DNA of 30,012 nt, taken from NCBI GenBank assembly GCA_964458575.1, contig CAYWMD010000073.1, positions 1 to 30,012 of the forward strand. Reading direction: 5' to 3'. This document shows, piece by piece, positions 7,538-16,114 of the stretch. How positions within the stretch are numbered: the first letter of the stretch is position 1; the number at the start of each line of letters is the position of its first letter. This DNA is from CAYWMD01 sp964458575. GTDB taxonomy: Bacteria; Verrucomicrobiota; Verrucomicrobiia; Limisphaerales; JADLHS01. Position numbers and translations under genes: made by a program. The notes beneath the pieces were generated by a model. It did not search any database, had not been told where the DNA came from, and worked only from the letters and a program-made list of their open reading frames with translations.

Positions 7538-7591
7538 CCAACATCCAATCCGGAGCTCTTGCGGCGGGCAGGGTTGGTGGGTGGATGTTGG
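7538..7591. repeat. Intergenic 10-bp inverted repeat
   Basis: CCAACATCCA (7538-7547) pairs perfectly with TGGATGTTGG (7582-7591) across a 34-bp loop. Partial copies of the arm (CATTCAACATCCAAC) precede it at 7514-7528. There is no T-run, so it is not a typical intrinsic terminator for the kinase-like gene that ends at 7629. Confidence 0.5.
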
Positions 7592-7628
7592 AGTCGTCCC
7601 AGGGATGGCGCGGCGGAATGGCCCGAAT

Positions 7629-9389
7629 CTAATTTGTCGGCGTCAGGCGCCGGATCAATTCGAAGTTGCACACGCGCACCTCGGGTTTGCCAGTGCTGCT
7701 CAACACCAGCTGGTTCGCCGGGTCGAACGAAATCAGCAGATGGTCCGGCTTGGGGTTGAGGTCCTCGAAACCGCATTGCGTCAACCGGGTCAGTTTGGTT
7801 TGCATCAAGTCCGCGAGGAGTTCGTTGGAGATCATGCCGTGGGCGCTGGCGTGCTTGGCGTTGAAAGCGTGGTAGAATTGCCCGTCCTGGCGCGCGAGCA
7901 ATTCATCCGGACCGTTCCAGAATCCCCAGATCGTGATGTAATCGCATCCGCTGCTGACAGCCGGCTCGCCATCCGGCGTGCGCAAATCGGCCAGCTCCGC
8001 ATAGCGCCGGGTGTCCGCGGGCACGGCGGCGTTGCGGCGGCCCCGGCTGGTCATGTAAATCGCGCGCGGATAAACCGTCTTTACGCCCCGGGCCGTCAGT
8101 TCCAGCGCAAAGGCAAATTCCTCGAACGGGCTGTTGAAGCCGTAAGATTGCACGGCGTCGCGTTTGGCCTCGGAATTGGTGGACCACGGGGCGTCACCCA
8201 TCCGCGACACTTTCCAGACCAGATTGATGTTGTCCTTGGTGCGGGTATAATAAATCTGGTTGCGCGAGGACAATTTCTTCTTCGGTGTGCGCCGCCAGCG
8301 TTCGGGTAGAAAGTAATTGAACAAATCCGGGTCGCGACCCGCCACCCAGAGAAACCCGCCGGTGCTTTCCGCGCGGCCGAAGACGTAATCCACGCCCAGG
8401 AGATTCGTGGTCCGCAAATGCGGCGGCATGGGCTTGGCGGTATTCGACTCGAACCGCCGCGCCATGTGTTTGAGGTAAAGCTGGCGGTTGGCAGCCCGCA
8501 CCGCCTGCTCATGCTCCGGGGTGCGTTCCAGCAATTCGTAATCCACCAGGGCGTAAACAAATTGTCCGTTGGGTTCCCGCAGGAGGGATTTCTTTGCGCT
8601 GGTGCGCAGAATGATGTGCGCGGGTTTCATGTCCACGACACGGTAACCTTTCTGCGCCAGTTCGTGTGTTACCAGGCTGGTCGTGTGCGCGAGAAACTCG
8701 GTCCGTTGCCGGCCGTCGAGTCCGATGTGTTCGGCGGTCTGCACGGCATCGAGCCCCTTCACCCAGCCGAAGATCACGACGTATTGCTTCAGGATGTCAA
8801 TCTCGACGCCCGGATGCCGCGCCACCTTCGCGCGGATTTTGTCCTCCGAACGGCCGGTTTGCCAGTCGTGCATGCGTTCGCTCGGGACATAGATCGCCAT
8901 GGGAAACTGGGTGTGAATGCGGATGCCGGACGGCCCGGTTTCGCCCTTGCGCAATTCCATCAGCAGCGAAAACTCCTCGAACGGGCTGTTGAACTCCGCG
9001 TTGATGAACTTGGTGAAGGTGAAGGTATCGAGCGGCACGACCTCACCGACGCGCGACCATTTGACCACGAGATTCAACTCACGACCGTTCACCGTACGGG
9101 TTGGCACGCGGTAGATCGTGCTGGTGCCCTGAAGCCGTTCGCGTTTGGCTTCAAACCAATCCGGCTCGTACCAGTTCTCCGGCAGCAGATGCTTCCAGAA
9201 TGGCAGGCCAAACCGCGTCAGATACAGATCACCGCCGTCGGCGGTTTTGAGGTGACAATAATCCACGCCGAGCAACGACAAAGTAGTCCACCCGGGTGGC
9301 AAGGCTGCGAATGACGCGGGAGCGGGGAGCGGTTCAACGGTTGAGGCCATGGCACCGGAAGCCGCCTGAGTTTGCCCTGGGTTCAACAT
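7629..9389 (-). CDS. Tandem protein-kinase-like protein (two copies of an atypical kinase module)
   Basis: A 586-residue cytoplasmic protein made of two similar halves. Copy A (about 38-320) and copy B (about 328-586) both start with LLGVDY and share LNLVVKWSRVGE / INLVWKVSRMGD and FNSPFEEF. These can be read as a kinase β3 lysine (K110, K393) and αC glutamate (E138 or E139; E423 or E424). Copy A then has RVVDMKPAHIIL (D253, K255, with His replacing the usual Asn) and LVDYELLE (D283, DFG-like). Copy B has FEDLNPKPDHLLI and VCNFELI, where Asn575 replaces the DFG aspartate, so B may be a pseudokinase. Similarity to a kinase fold is inferred by eye. The ATG at 9389 was chosen (GGGGA about 7 nt upstream); the ATG at 9350 is possible. 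It sits between the DUF309 gene and cls. Confidence 0.72.
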   Translation of the reverse strand: MLNPGQTQAASGAMASTVEPLPAPASFAALPPGWTTLSLLGVDYCHLKTADGGDLYLTRFGLPFWKHLLPENWYEPDWFEAKRERLQGTSTIYRVPTRTVNGRELNLVVKWSRVGEVVPLDTFTFTKFINAEFNSPFEEFSLLMELRKGETGPSGIRIHTQFPMAIYVPSERMHDWQTGRSEDKIRAKVARHPGVEIDILKQYVVIFGWVKGLDAVQTAEHIGLDGRQRTEFLAHTTSLVTHELAQKGYRVVDMKPAHIILRTSAKKSLLREPNGQFVYALVDYELLERTPEHEQAVRAANRQLYLKHMARRFESNTAKPMPPHLRTTNLLGVDYVFGRAESTGGFLWVAGRDPDLFNYFLPERWRRTPKKKLSSRNQIYYTRTKDNINLVWKVSRMGDAPWSTNSEAKRDAVQSYGFNSPFEEFAFALELTARGVKTVYPRAIYMTSRGRRNAAVPADTRRYAELADLRTPDGEPAVSSGCDYITIWGFWNGPDELLARQDGQFYHAFNAKHASAHGMISNELLADLMQTKLTRLTQCGFEDLNPKPDHLLISFDPANQLVLSSTGKPEVRVCNFELIRRLTPTN

Positions 9390-9668
9390 GTGGCCATCCC
9401 CGGCTTGGGAAGCACCCTGACCGGGCGCTTCCGCCCGCGCCCCATCGAACCTGCAATGTCCCGTTCCAAATACACAACACTTACCCGCGGAATTTCTCTT
9501 CGGATAAGTTCGGCCATGCGCTCCGGCGGCTCTCACCGGATTTTGCCAAATGTTGCGCGTGACTTGTGCCGACCGGCGACTGGAACGACGGCAAAAAGGA
9601 TATTCCGGGCTGGAAACAGAAGACCCCGGAGGCGCGCGCGGCCCTCGATGGCGAGGGGTTTTCGAAAA

Positions 9669-10103
9669 TCAGTGCTGGCCACCGTTCCAGAGCAAAGCGA
9701 GCCGGGGCGGCCCATCGGTGATCCACCCGGCGATGTCGCCGGACGGGGTTTCCACGCGCGCTGACCAGTTGGCGATCAACGTGAAGACGGTTGTGAGATC
9801 CAGTTCGAGATGTTGGCGCGGATACTTTTCGAGATTCGCGCGCGCGAGCTGCAACAGCGCGCCGGCCGGGCCGGGCCGATTCTTTTGGACATGAACGAAC
9901 GCCCCGGCGAGTTGAATCAACCCCTTGAAAAAATCGCCGTCGGGCCCGCGCCGGTCCGCCAGCCAGAGTTCTTCGAGCACGTCATGCGCTTCGTAGAAAA
10001 GCTGGCGGTTGAAACAATCGAAGTAGCCGAGGTAGTGGGGCGACAACCCGCCGCCGTTGAACCGGGCTGTAAATTCCGCGATGCGCTTGCTTTTCTTGCT
10101 CAC
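9669..10103 (-). CDS. DUF309 family protein
   Basis: A small, all-helical soluble protein of 144 residues. The family signature is clear: HYLGYFDCFNRQLFYEAH (23-40) followed by DVLEELW, then GLIQLAGAFVHVQKNRPGPA and LLQLARANLEKY. The conserved histidine and glutamates in FYEAHDVLEELW are the family hallmark; the biochemical role is not established. The start is proposed as GTG at 10103, directly before SKKSKRIAEF, because upstream codons read into the end of the response-regulator gene; a TTG at 10109 is an alternative. No ribosome site is evident, and the start lies 14 nt after the preceding stop, which suggests translational coupling with the response regulator. DUF309 genes often lie next to unrelated neighbours, so functional linkage is uncertain. 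Confidence 0.82.
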   Translation of the reverse strand: MSKKSKRIAEFTARFNGGGLSPHYLGYFDCFNRQLFYEAHDVLEELWLADRRGPDGDFFKGLIQLAGAFVHVQKNRPGPAGALLQLARANLEKYPRQHLELDLTTVFTLIANWSARVETPSGDIAGWITDGPPRLALLWNGGQH

Positions 10104-10116
10104 AATCAATGCATGG

Positions 10117-11592
10117 TCACGAGGCCGGCGCATCCAGCAAGTGAAATTCCGATAGAAGCTGGCGCAGTCCTGCTGCGTCCGTGTCCCCGGCCGTGGCCCG
10201 CGACACCACCGCCAGAATGGCGCCGTCGTGCCGCCGCACGCAATGCAGCACGCCCCGGCGGTAGGTCCAGACCAGGGCATGCGGGAAGAGCTGCTGCGCA
10301 AAGAGCACTTGAAACGTGTCGGCGACGGAACGCACCGCCTGCTCCAGCGCCACCACGGAAGCATCCCGGGAGTCGAGATCACACGTCATCGTCTGATCCG
10401 GAAACCGGATGCCGCGTAACAGGATGCCGCGGGGGGATGGCGCGCGGCGCAGCCATTGCGACAAATGTTCCCTGGCCGCATCGTTGAAGGTGAGCCGGCC
10501 CGCGAGCTGCGCCGCCGGGGCGTTCTCCGTCGCTCCGCGACCGGGATCGCGCCGGGTCCGGATCATCACGCCCCGATCCGAGCCAATGAGCACCACGATC
10601 CGGGCGTCCTCGCGCAGAATTTCCAATCGGTCGAACTCGCCGAGCGCGACTGCCTGAGCCATCCGTTGGGATTTTTGCGACACGAATTCGAGAAATCGCA
10701 CCCACATGTCCACTTCCCGGCAGCGCCATTCGTGCAACACCTCGCCCTGCGCCGAACAAATCAGCACCTCCTCGACGGCTGGTTGCTTTTCCGCGGGCGG
10801 AGCCACCCCCCGCGCCGGGCCGGCCGTGGCGCGGGCATCCACGGCCAGGCGCGGCCCTGCGGGCAATGCGGCCGCGCCCGGTGCGGAGGGCGGTACCGCG
10901 ATGGCGGGCAGCAACAATTCCTCCCATGGACGATCCAGCGTTTGCTCCGGCGGTTCCTGGTAGGAAGTCAGTCTGATATCGGCTTCGCGGCGGGCCAGCA
11001 ACCAGGTCAGCGCTTCCCGCCCTTTCCTCCCACCCGCCGTCGCATGGATGAGCACGCCCGCGCGAATGAAAACCCGTCCAGTCACGCCCTCGGCCTGGAT
11101 TGCCAACACGGTGGTGCTTTTTTCCGCGCACTGCACCTGGATGAGTTCCGCCAGTTCCACCCGGCGCATCACACCGCGGAAGCCGGCGGGTCGGCCCAGC
11201 TTCAACAATTCGTTCAGGGACGCGTAAAGGCTCTGCAGTTCGTCGCGGGATTTGGGTTTTTCGAGAAACAAGTCCGCCCCGTTGTTGAGGCAAGCGGCGC
11301 GGTAGCTGGCATTGGTGAATCCGGTCAGCGCCACCTTGGGCAGATGCGGATAGCCGCGGTTGAGCAGCGACAACATCTGGATGCCATCCATGACCGGCAT
11401 TTGAACGTCAATCACGGCGAGGTCAACCGGCTGCTGTTGGAGCAGGGCGAACGCCTGGCTTGCGCCGGGAGCGGTGCGGACCTGCCAGCGTCCCGCGCTG
11501 AACACCGGCATCAACTCCTGCATCAACTCCAGAAATTGCGTGTCATCATCCACAAACAGGATGCAACGCAAGTTTTGGTTCTCGTCAGGCAT
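10117..11592 (-). CDS. Response regulator: REC + PATAN (DUF4388) + two roadblock-like segments
   Basis: A 491-residue cytoplasmic signalling protein. Residues 1-130 form a receiver domain: acidic pair D15/D16 in ILFVDDD, phosphoacceptor D62 in AVIDVQMPVMDG, T90 in VALTGFT and K112 in FLEKPKS. Residues about 140-215 match the PATAN/DUF4388 domain (RVELAELIQVQCAEKSTTVL, then GRVFIRAGVLIHATAGGRKG and EALTWLL), known from PatA-like regulators and gliding-motility or predatory-lineage proteins. A Pro/Ala linker leads to two segments that resemble roadblock/LC7 modules (EEVLICSAQGEVLHEW... and GILLRGIRFPDQ...), typical partners of small GTPases, though no GTPase gene is nearby. No DNA-binding domain was seen. 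The start ATG at 11592 gives the REC domain directly; the frame is open to 11643 with TTG. It is followed closely by the DUF309 gene. Confidence 0.83.
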   Translation of the reverse strand: MPDENQNLRCILFVDDDTQFLELMQELMPVFSAGRWQVRTAPGASQAFALLQQQPVDLAVIDVQMPVMDGIQMLSLLNRGYPHLPKVALTGFTNASYRAACLNNGADLFLEKPKSRDELQSLYASLNELLKLGRPAGFRGVMRRVELAELIQVQCAEKSTTVLAIQAEGVTGRVFIRAGVLIHATAGGRKGREALTWLLARREADIRLTSYQEPPEQTLDRPWEELLLPAIAVPPSAPGAAALPAGPRLAVDARATAGPARGVAPPAEKQPAVEEVLICSAQGEVLHEWRCREVDMWVRFLEFVSQKSQRMAQAVALGEFDRLEILREDARIVVLIGSDRGVMIRTRRDPGRGATENAPAAQLAGRLTFNDAAREHLSQWLRRAPSPRGILLRGIRFPDQTMTCDLDSRDASVVALEQAVRSVADTFQVLFAQQLFPHALVWTYRRGVLHCVRRHDGAILAVVSRATAGDTDAAGLRQLLSEFHLLDAPAS

Positions 11593-11726
11593 GAAATGAT
11601 CTGGTCGCACGGAAGAAACTAGGACGCGACCCGGCAGGCTCAAAGCTCAAAATACCGCGTCGCGATTGCGGCCGGCGCAACCCAATGGCAGCCGCAACGT
11701 CTGAGAACGCACTGCCTGTCAGCCGT

Positions 11727-13112
11727 TCAGCGGGCCGTCCCCGCCCACACGGCGAGCGATTCTTGCGCGGCACCTCGGACCCACGGATTCGGGTCCTGCC
11801 CGGCAAGTTTCAACGCGTCCAAACAAGTCTTCAGTTCCAGCCGGGCGATGGTTTCAACAGCGGCCAGGCGGATTTCCTCATCGCGGTCGCGCAGCAGGTC
11901 CCGCAAAACGGCGGGGAGGATGGGTGGTTTGCGTTCGGCCTCGCTGCGGCCTGATGCCAGCATCCCCTCGGAAGCGATCCGGCCCGTGATGCGTTTGATG
12001 AGATTGGCGGCGGCGAATTGCACGCCGGAATTCTTGTCGCGGACGGCGGCCTGGAGGTCCGGCAACAAGCGTTGCACCCGCTCGGACCGGTCCCAATAAG
12101 GATCAATCCGCGTCAGTGCCCGCGCGGCCGCCTGCCGGACGCCACTGTGCGAATCCACCATCGTCATGACCAGCTTCTCCAGAACAGTGTCGTCGCCCAC
12201 CTGCGCAACCGCGTCGGCGGCGTATTGCCGGACTTCCTGATCCTGGTCATCCAGCCGCTCCGTCACGGGCTTGAAGGCCCGGGGATCACCGAGCCGGCCC
12301 AGCGATTCCAATGCGGCGGCGCGCACCTCCCATTCCCGGTCGTTGAGAGTCTGGATCAACGGGTCCACCGCGCGCAAATCGCCCAACTTCCCCAACGTGA
12401 TGGCGACCGCCACACGGACGTTGCGATCACCGTCCTTGAGCGCGTGAAGCAGCCCGATCACCACCTGCGAATCGTTCACGCGCGCCAGCGCGTAAGCCGC
12501 GGCGGTCCGCACGAGCGGGTCGGAGTCACGCAATGCGCCCTGAAGCGGTTTGACAGCCGAGGCCGCGGCGATTTCGCCGAGGGCATTCACGGCGGCGACC
12601 CGACGTTCATAAGAGTCGTGACGCAGCATCGCCGACACCGCGGGCACCGCGGCGTCGCCAAAGACCGCCACGTGGCTCAGGTTCCCCAGGGCCACATGAT
12701 ACTGGATTTCCTCGGCATCGGTGGCGGGCCGCCATTGCAGCGCTTTGAGCGCGTGTGCGGCGCGCCATTGCACCGCCGGTGCCCCGTGCAGCAGCACCGG
12801 GACGAGCGCACGCGCCGCCGAGGCATCGCCGAGCCGTTCCAGCGAATGGATGACCGCCTCCTGTACCGGCGCGGCCTCGTCATGCACGGCCGCGACCAAG
12901 GCGGCCAGGGCCCGTTCATGTTTCACGTCACCCAGCGCGGCGGCAGCTTCGCAACGAACCACCGGCTCCCGGTCCGCCAGTGCGGCGGCCAGCCATTCGA
13001 CCAGCCCGGGGTCGTTGCGAAGGCGCAGCTTCTGCACGGCCCGTAATCGGGCTTGGGGGGATCGGGCTTTCAGTTGTCGCCGGAGCAACCAAAGCGTTGG
13101 GCGAATGATCAC
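11727..13112 (-). CDS. HEAT-repeat protein
   Basis: A 461-residue α-solenoid of roughly twelve HEAT/PBS-type repeats. Examples are EPVVRCEAAAALGDVK, SYERRVAAVNALGEIA, DPLVRTAAAYALARV, DRNVRVAVAITLGKLG, EWEVRAAALESLGRLG and DEEIRLAAVETIARLE. One longer insert (EEIQYHVALGNLSHVAVFG) matches an insert often seen in these proteins. The fold normally mediates protein-protein binding; no catalytic or membrane segment is visible. The start is proposed as GTG at 13112 (then IIRPTLWLLRRQL), because the frame further upstream overlaps parB and reads as low-complexity arginine/glycine. It is divergent from parB with about 177 bp between starts, and upstream of the response regulator on the same strand (134-bp gap). 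A parS-like sequence lies inside it. Confidence 0.85.
   Translation of the reverse strand: MIIRPTLWLLRRQLKARSPQARLRAVQKLRLRNDPGLVEWLAAALADREPVVRCEAAAALGDVKHERALAALVAAVHDEAAPVQEAVIHSLERLGDASAARALVPVLLHGAPAVQWRAAHALKALQWRPATDAEEIQYHVALGNLSHVAVFGDAAVPAVSAMLRHDSYERRVAAVNALGEIAAASAVKPLQGALRDSDPLVRTAAAYALARVNDSQVVIGLLHALKDGDRNVRVAVAITLGKLGDLRAVDPLIQTLNDREWEVRAAALESLGRLGDPRAFKPVTERLDDQDQEVRQYAADAVAQVGDDTVLEKLVMTMVDSHSGVRQAAARALTRIDPYWDRSERVQRLLPDLQAAVRDKNSGVQFAAANLIKRITGRIASEGMLASGRSEAERKPPILPAVLRDLLRDRDEEIRLAAVETIARLELKTCLDALKLAGQDPNPWVRGAAQESLAVWAGTAR
12919..12934. promoter_or_regulatory. parS-like ParB-binding site (13/16 match)
   Basis: TGTTTCACGTCACCCA matches the widely conserved chromosomal parS palindrome (TGTTTCACGTGAAACA) at 13 of 16 bases, with the left half plus two central bases perfect. 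It lies about 360 bp before parB, inside the HEAT-repeat coding sequence (codons for GDVKHE on the minus strand). Whether ParB nucleates here is not known. Confidence 0.32.
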
Positions 13113-13289
13113 AAAGCGCGAGCGGTTTCGTTCTGTCCGGCAATTTGTCCACGACCAGCCCTGATGTCCAGCGGCATTCCTTGCGGGTGGGTTTACGACT
13201 GTAACCGCGTTGCGGACTTCGCCCGATACGGCCAGGAAATCCGGGATGGAAAAATTGACAACGCCCCTGCCCTGCGACACTCTCGCCGC

Positions 13290-14243
13290 ATGGCAAAACC
13301 TGCTTTGGGTCGCGGTTTGGGTGCGCTGCTGGGCGGCGCGCCGGTCATCGCCAGACCCACGCCACCCCCAGCGGCCGCCGCACCTGCCGCGCCAGTATCC
13401 CCGGCGCCGGCCATCGCTGCCGCGCCCGCGCCGGACCTGCATGACCGCGTGGTGCGGGCCGCATTGGGCCGCATTCGTCCGTGTCCGTTGCAACCGCGCA
13501 AGGATTTTTCCGCCGAGTCGCTCCAGGAACTGGCCGATTCCATTCGCGAACAGGGCATCGTGCAGCCGTTGATTGTGCGGGAGAAGGACGGCTACCTGGA
13601 ACTGATCGCGGGCGAACGGCGCTGGCGGGCATCACAGTTGGTTGGCCTGGCCGAAGTGCCGGTCATCATCCGGCAGGCCGATGACCGCGCGGTATTGGAG
13701 ATGGCCCTGATAGAAAACCTCCAACGCGAGAATCTCAATGCGATAGAAGAGGCGCAGGGTTACGCGCAACTGGTCGGCCAGTTCCAACTGACGCAGGAGG
13801 AAGCGGCGGCCAAGGTTGGCAAGAGCCGCGCGGTGGTCGCCAATGCGCTGCGCCTCCTCAAGCTGCCGCAGGTCGTTCAAAACTACATTCGCGAAAGCCG
13901 CCTGTCGGTGGGTCACGCCAAAGTCATCCTGGGTTTGACCGCCGAGGCCGAGCAAAAACTCGCCGCGGAACGGGTCATCAAGGAAGGATTGAACGTGCGG
14001 CAGACCGAGGGGTTGATCGCCCGGATGCACCGCCGCGCCCCCAGGCACGGGGACAAGGCGGGACTCATCATCCCACTGCCGACGGATGCGCATGTGGCCG
14101 ATTTGGAAAACCGCCTGCGCGAACGCCTGGGCACGAAGGTCCAGTTGCGTTACGACAAGGGCAAGGGCACCGTGGAAGTTTCGTTTTACAGCGATCAGGA
14201 GCTTGAACGCATCCTGCAAGTGATGGGTGTCGGGGTTGAGTGA
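13290..14243 (+). CDS. parB: ParB/Spo0J chromosome-partitioning protein
   Basis: This DNA-binding CTPase nucleates at parS sites and spreads as a clamp to drive chromosome segregation with ParA. The 317-residue protein has the ParA-contacting N-terminal LGRGLGALLGG (6-16), an Ala/Pro-rich linker (about 18-50), the ParB N-domain with the CTP-binding GERRWRA (108-114) and ENLQRENLN (142-150), then the HTH (QLTQEEAAAKVGKSRAVVANAL) and a C-terminal dimerisation domain (VQLRYDKGKGTVEVSF). The start at 13290 gives the standard MAKPALGRGLG. Upstream in-frame sequence overlaps the divergent intergenic region and is not coding. No parA is adjacent: the upstream gene is divergent (HEAT) and the downstream gene is a sugar kinase, which is unusual for chromosomal parB. 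Confidence 0.96.
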   Translation: MAKPALGRGLGALLGGAPVIARPTPPPAAAAPAAPVSPAPAIAAAPAPDLHDRVVRAALGRIRPCPLQPRKDFSAESLQELADSIREQGIVQPLIVREKDGYLELIAGERRWRASQLVGLAEVPVIIRQADDRAVLEMALIENLQRENLNAIEEAQGYAQLVGQFQLTQEEAAAKVGKSRAVVANALRLLKLPQVVQNYIRESRLSVGHAKVILGLTAEAEQKLAAERVIKEGLNVRQTEGLIARMHRRAPRHGDKAGLIIPLPTDAHVADLENRLRERLGTKVQLRYDKGKGTVEVSFYSDQELERILQVMGVGVE

Positions 14244-14360
14244 TGCGCCGCAAAGTTACAGGATCAACATTTCAAAGCTCAAGGAACGCCCCGGGCAACG
14301 GCCGCACCCACGAGCGAACACAAGTCGTTTGAATTTTGAACCGTTGGCTTTGAGCAAAAC

Positions 14361-15479
14361 ATGAACACACCGGAAATGCGCGCGCGTTGCGCGACTGAAT
14401 TACAGGCGGGCACCGGCCGGGTCGGCAGCATGAAAGCCTTCATCGGGCTGGACGGCTTTGTGGATGACATCGTACACGTGGTGGACAAGCGTGAAAACGC
14501 GGAAAAGTTCGTCCGCATGCCCCTGATGGCGCAGTGGGGCGAACGCATCAGCGCCGCCGCCGGCAAGAGCACCAACATCGAACTGGTTTCCCAGCGCACC
14601 AAACTCGGCGGCAACGGCCCGATCATGGCCAATGCCATGGCGAGTTTCGGCTTCAAGGTCACCTACTTGGGCAACCTCGGACATCCGAATCTGCACCCGG
14701 TGTTTGCCGAGTTTGCGAAGCGCGCGGAAGTTCATTCGATCGCCGAGCCCGGTTACACCGACGCGGTCGAGTTCGAAGACGGCAAGGTGATGCTCGGCAA
14801 ACACCAGTCACTGAAGCAGGTGAACTGGGCGAACATCCAGTCCCGCTACGGACTGGACAAATTTGCCGCGAACGTCGCCGGTTCGGATTTCGTCGGCTTC
14901 CTCAACTGGACGATGCTGCCCTGCATGAACGAAATCTGGTCGGCCACGCTCGCCGAAATTTGCCCGAAACTCAACGGCCCGCGGCACACCATGTTTTTCG
15001 ACCTGGCCGACCCGGAAAAGCGTACCCGGCAGGACATCATCCGGGCGCTTGAACTCATCGTCGCCTTTGAAAAGCATTTTAACGTGATCCTGGGTTTGAA
15101 CGAAAAAGAATCGTCGGAGGTCGGCGGCAGTCTCGGGCTGAACACCAGCGACCATTCCCCCGAGGGCCTAGCGAAAGTGGGCCGGGAAATTCTGAATCGC
15201 GTTCCCGTCGGGGCACTGGTCATCCATCCCACGTCCTACGCGCTGGCGATCAGCCAGACGGGCGTGAACATCGTCGAAGGGCCGTTCACGCCCCATCCGC
15301 TGATTACCACCGGTGCGGGCGATCATTTCAACGCCGGGTTCTGCCTCGGCAAACTGCTCGGCCTCGACAATGAAATGAGCCTGCTGACGGGCGTAGGCAC
15401 CAGCGGGTATTATGTTCGCACGGCCACGAGCCCAACGATTGCCGATGTGGTAGGTTTGCTGCAAAACTGGCCAAAATGA
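14361..15479 (+). CDS. PfkB-family carbohydrate/nucleoside kinase
   Basis: A 372-residue ribokinase-like enzyme that would phosphorylate a sugar or nucleoside from ATP. The N-terminal substrate-binding part has IGLDGFVDDIVHVVDKR and the di-glycine motif KLGGNGPIMANAMASFGF. The C-terminal PfkB signature is TTGAGDHFNAGFCLGKLLG, where the GAGD aspartate is the catalytic base. The specific substrate is not evident; its N-terminus differs from ribokinase or fructokinase. The start is taken at the ATG at 14361; an internal ATG at 14430 (MKAFIGLDGF) is possible. Its stop overlaps the start of peptide deformylase by 4 bp (ATGA), so the two are translationally coupled. It is 117 bp downstream of parB, with no recognisable terminator between. 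Confidence 0.88.
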   Translation: MNTPEMRARCATELQAGTGRVGSMKAFIGLDGFVDDIVHVVDKRENAEKFVRMPLMAQWGERISAAAGKSTNIELVSQRTKLGGNGPIMANAMASFGFKVTYLGNLGHPNLHPVFAEFAKRAEVHSIAEPGYTDAVEFEDGKVMLGKHQSLKQVNWANIQSRYGLDKFAANVAGSDFVGFLNWTMLPCMNEIWSATLAEICPKLNGPRHTMFFDLADPEKRTRQDIIRALELIVAFEKHFNVILGLNEKESSEVGGSLGLNTSDHSPEGLAKVGREILNRVPVGALVIHPTSYALAISQTGVNIVEGPFTPHPLITTGAGDHFNAGFCLGKLLGLDNEMSLLTGVGTSGYYVRTATSPTIADVVGLLQNWPK

Positions 15480-16054
15480 TTTTAGACGTTGTCATCTATG
15501 GTGATCCGGTCCTCCGCCAGCGCGGAGCACGGGTCGAGTCGGTCAACGGTGCGGTCAAGAAGCTGGTCGCCGACATGTTCGAGACCATGTACGCCGCCAA
15601 AGGCGTCGGCCTGGCCGCGCAACAGGTTGGGCACGCGCTGCAATTGACGGTGATTGATGTGCGCGGGGTGACGGATCGTCCCTCGACGCTCGAGATTGAC
15701 GGGAAGCCCGCTGATGTTCACGACTTCATGCCGCTGGTTCTGATCAACCCGGAGGTGAAGCCCGCCGGCGAACCGGTCGGCGGCGCGGAGGGCTGCCTCA
15801 GTTTTCCGGAGGTTTTCGCGGAGATCGTGCGCACCGAGTCAGCCGACGTGACCGCCTTGAATGACAAGGGCAAACCCATTGCGTTCCGCTGCGGCGGGTT
15901 GCTGGCCCGCGTGGTGCAGCATGAAGTGGATCATCTCAACGGCATCCTGTTCATCGACCGGATGACGACCCAGACGAAACGCGAACTAAAGCCGCAGTTG
16001 GAAGAATTGCAGGCCGCCACCAAGGCCGAACTGTCGCGGGCCAGGAAAAAGTAG
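15476..16054 (+). CDS. def: Peptide deformylase
   Basis: This metalloenzyme removes the formyl group from the N-terminal methionine of nascent proteins. All three signature motifs are present in the 192-residue protein: GVGLAAQQVG (43-52), EGCLSFP (105-111; metal ligand C107) and QHEVDHLNG (148-156; metal ligands H149 and H153, catalytic E150). The length matches type 1 deformylases with a short basic tail (SRARKK). It begins within the stop codon of the upstream PfkB kinase gene (ATGA overlap). fmt, its usual neighbour in many bacteria, is not present here. Confidence 0.96.
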   Translation: MILDVVIYGDPVLRQRGARVESVNGAVKKLVADMFETMYAAKGVGLAAQQVGHALQLTVIDVRGVTDRPSTLEIDGKPADVHDFMPLVLINPEVKPAGEPVGGAEGCLSFPEVFAEIVRTESADVTALNDKGKPIAFRCGGLLARVVQHEVDHLNGILFIDRMTTQTKRELKPQLEELQAATKAELSRARKK

Positions 16055-16114
16055 CCGGTTGTCCGTCGCTTCGGCGATGCGAATTTTCGAATCTGCTCGT
16101 CCCACGAGCGTCTA

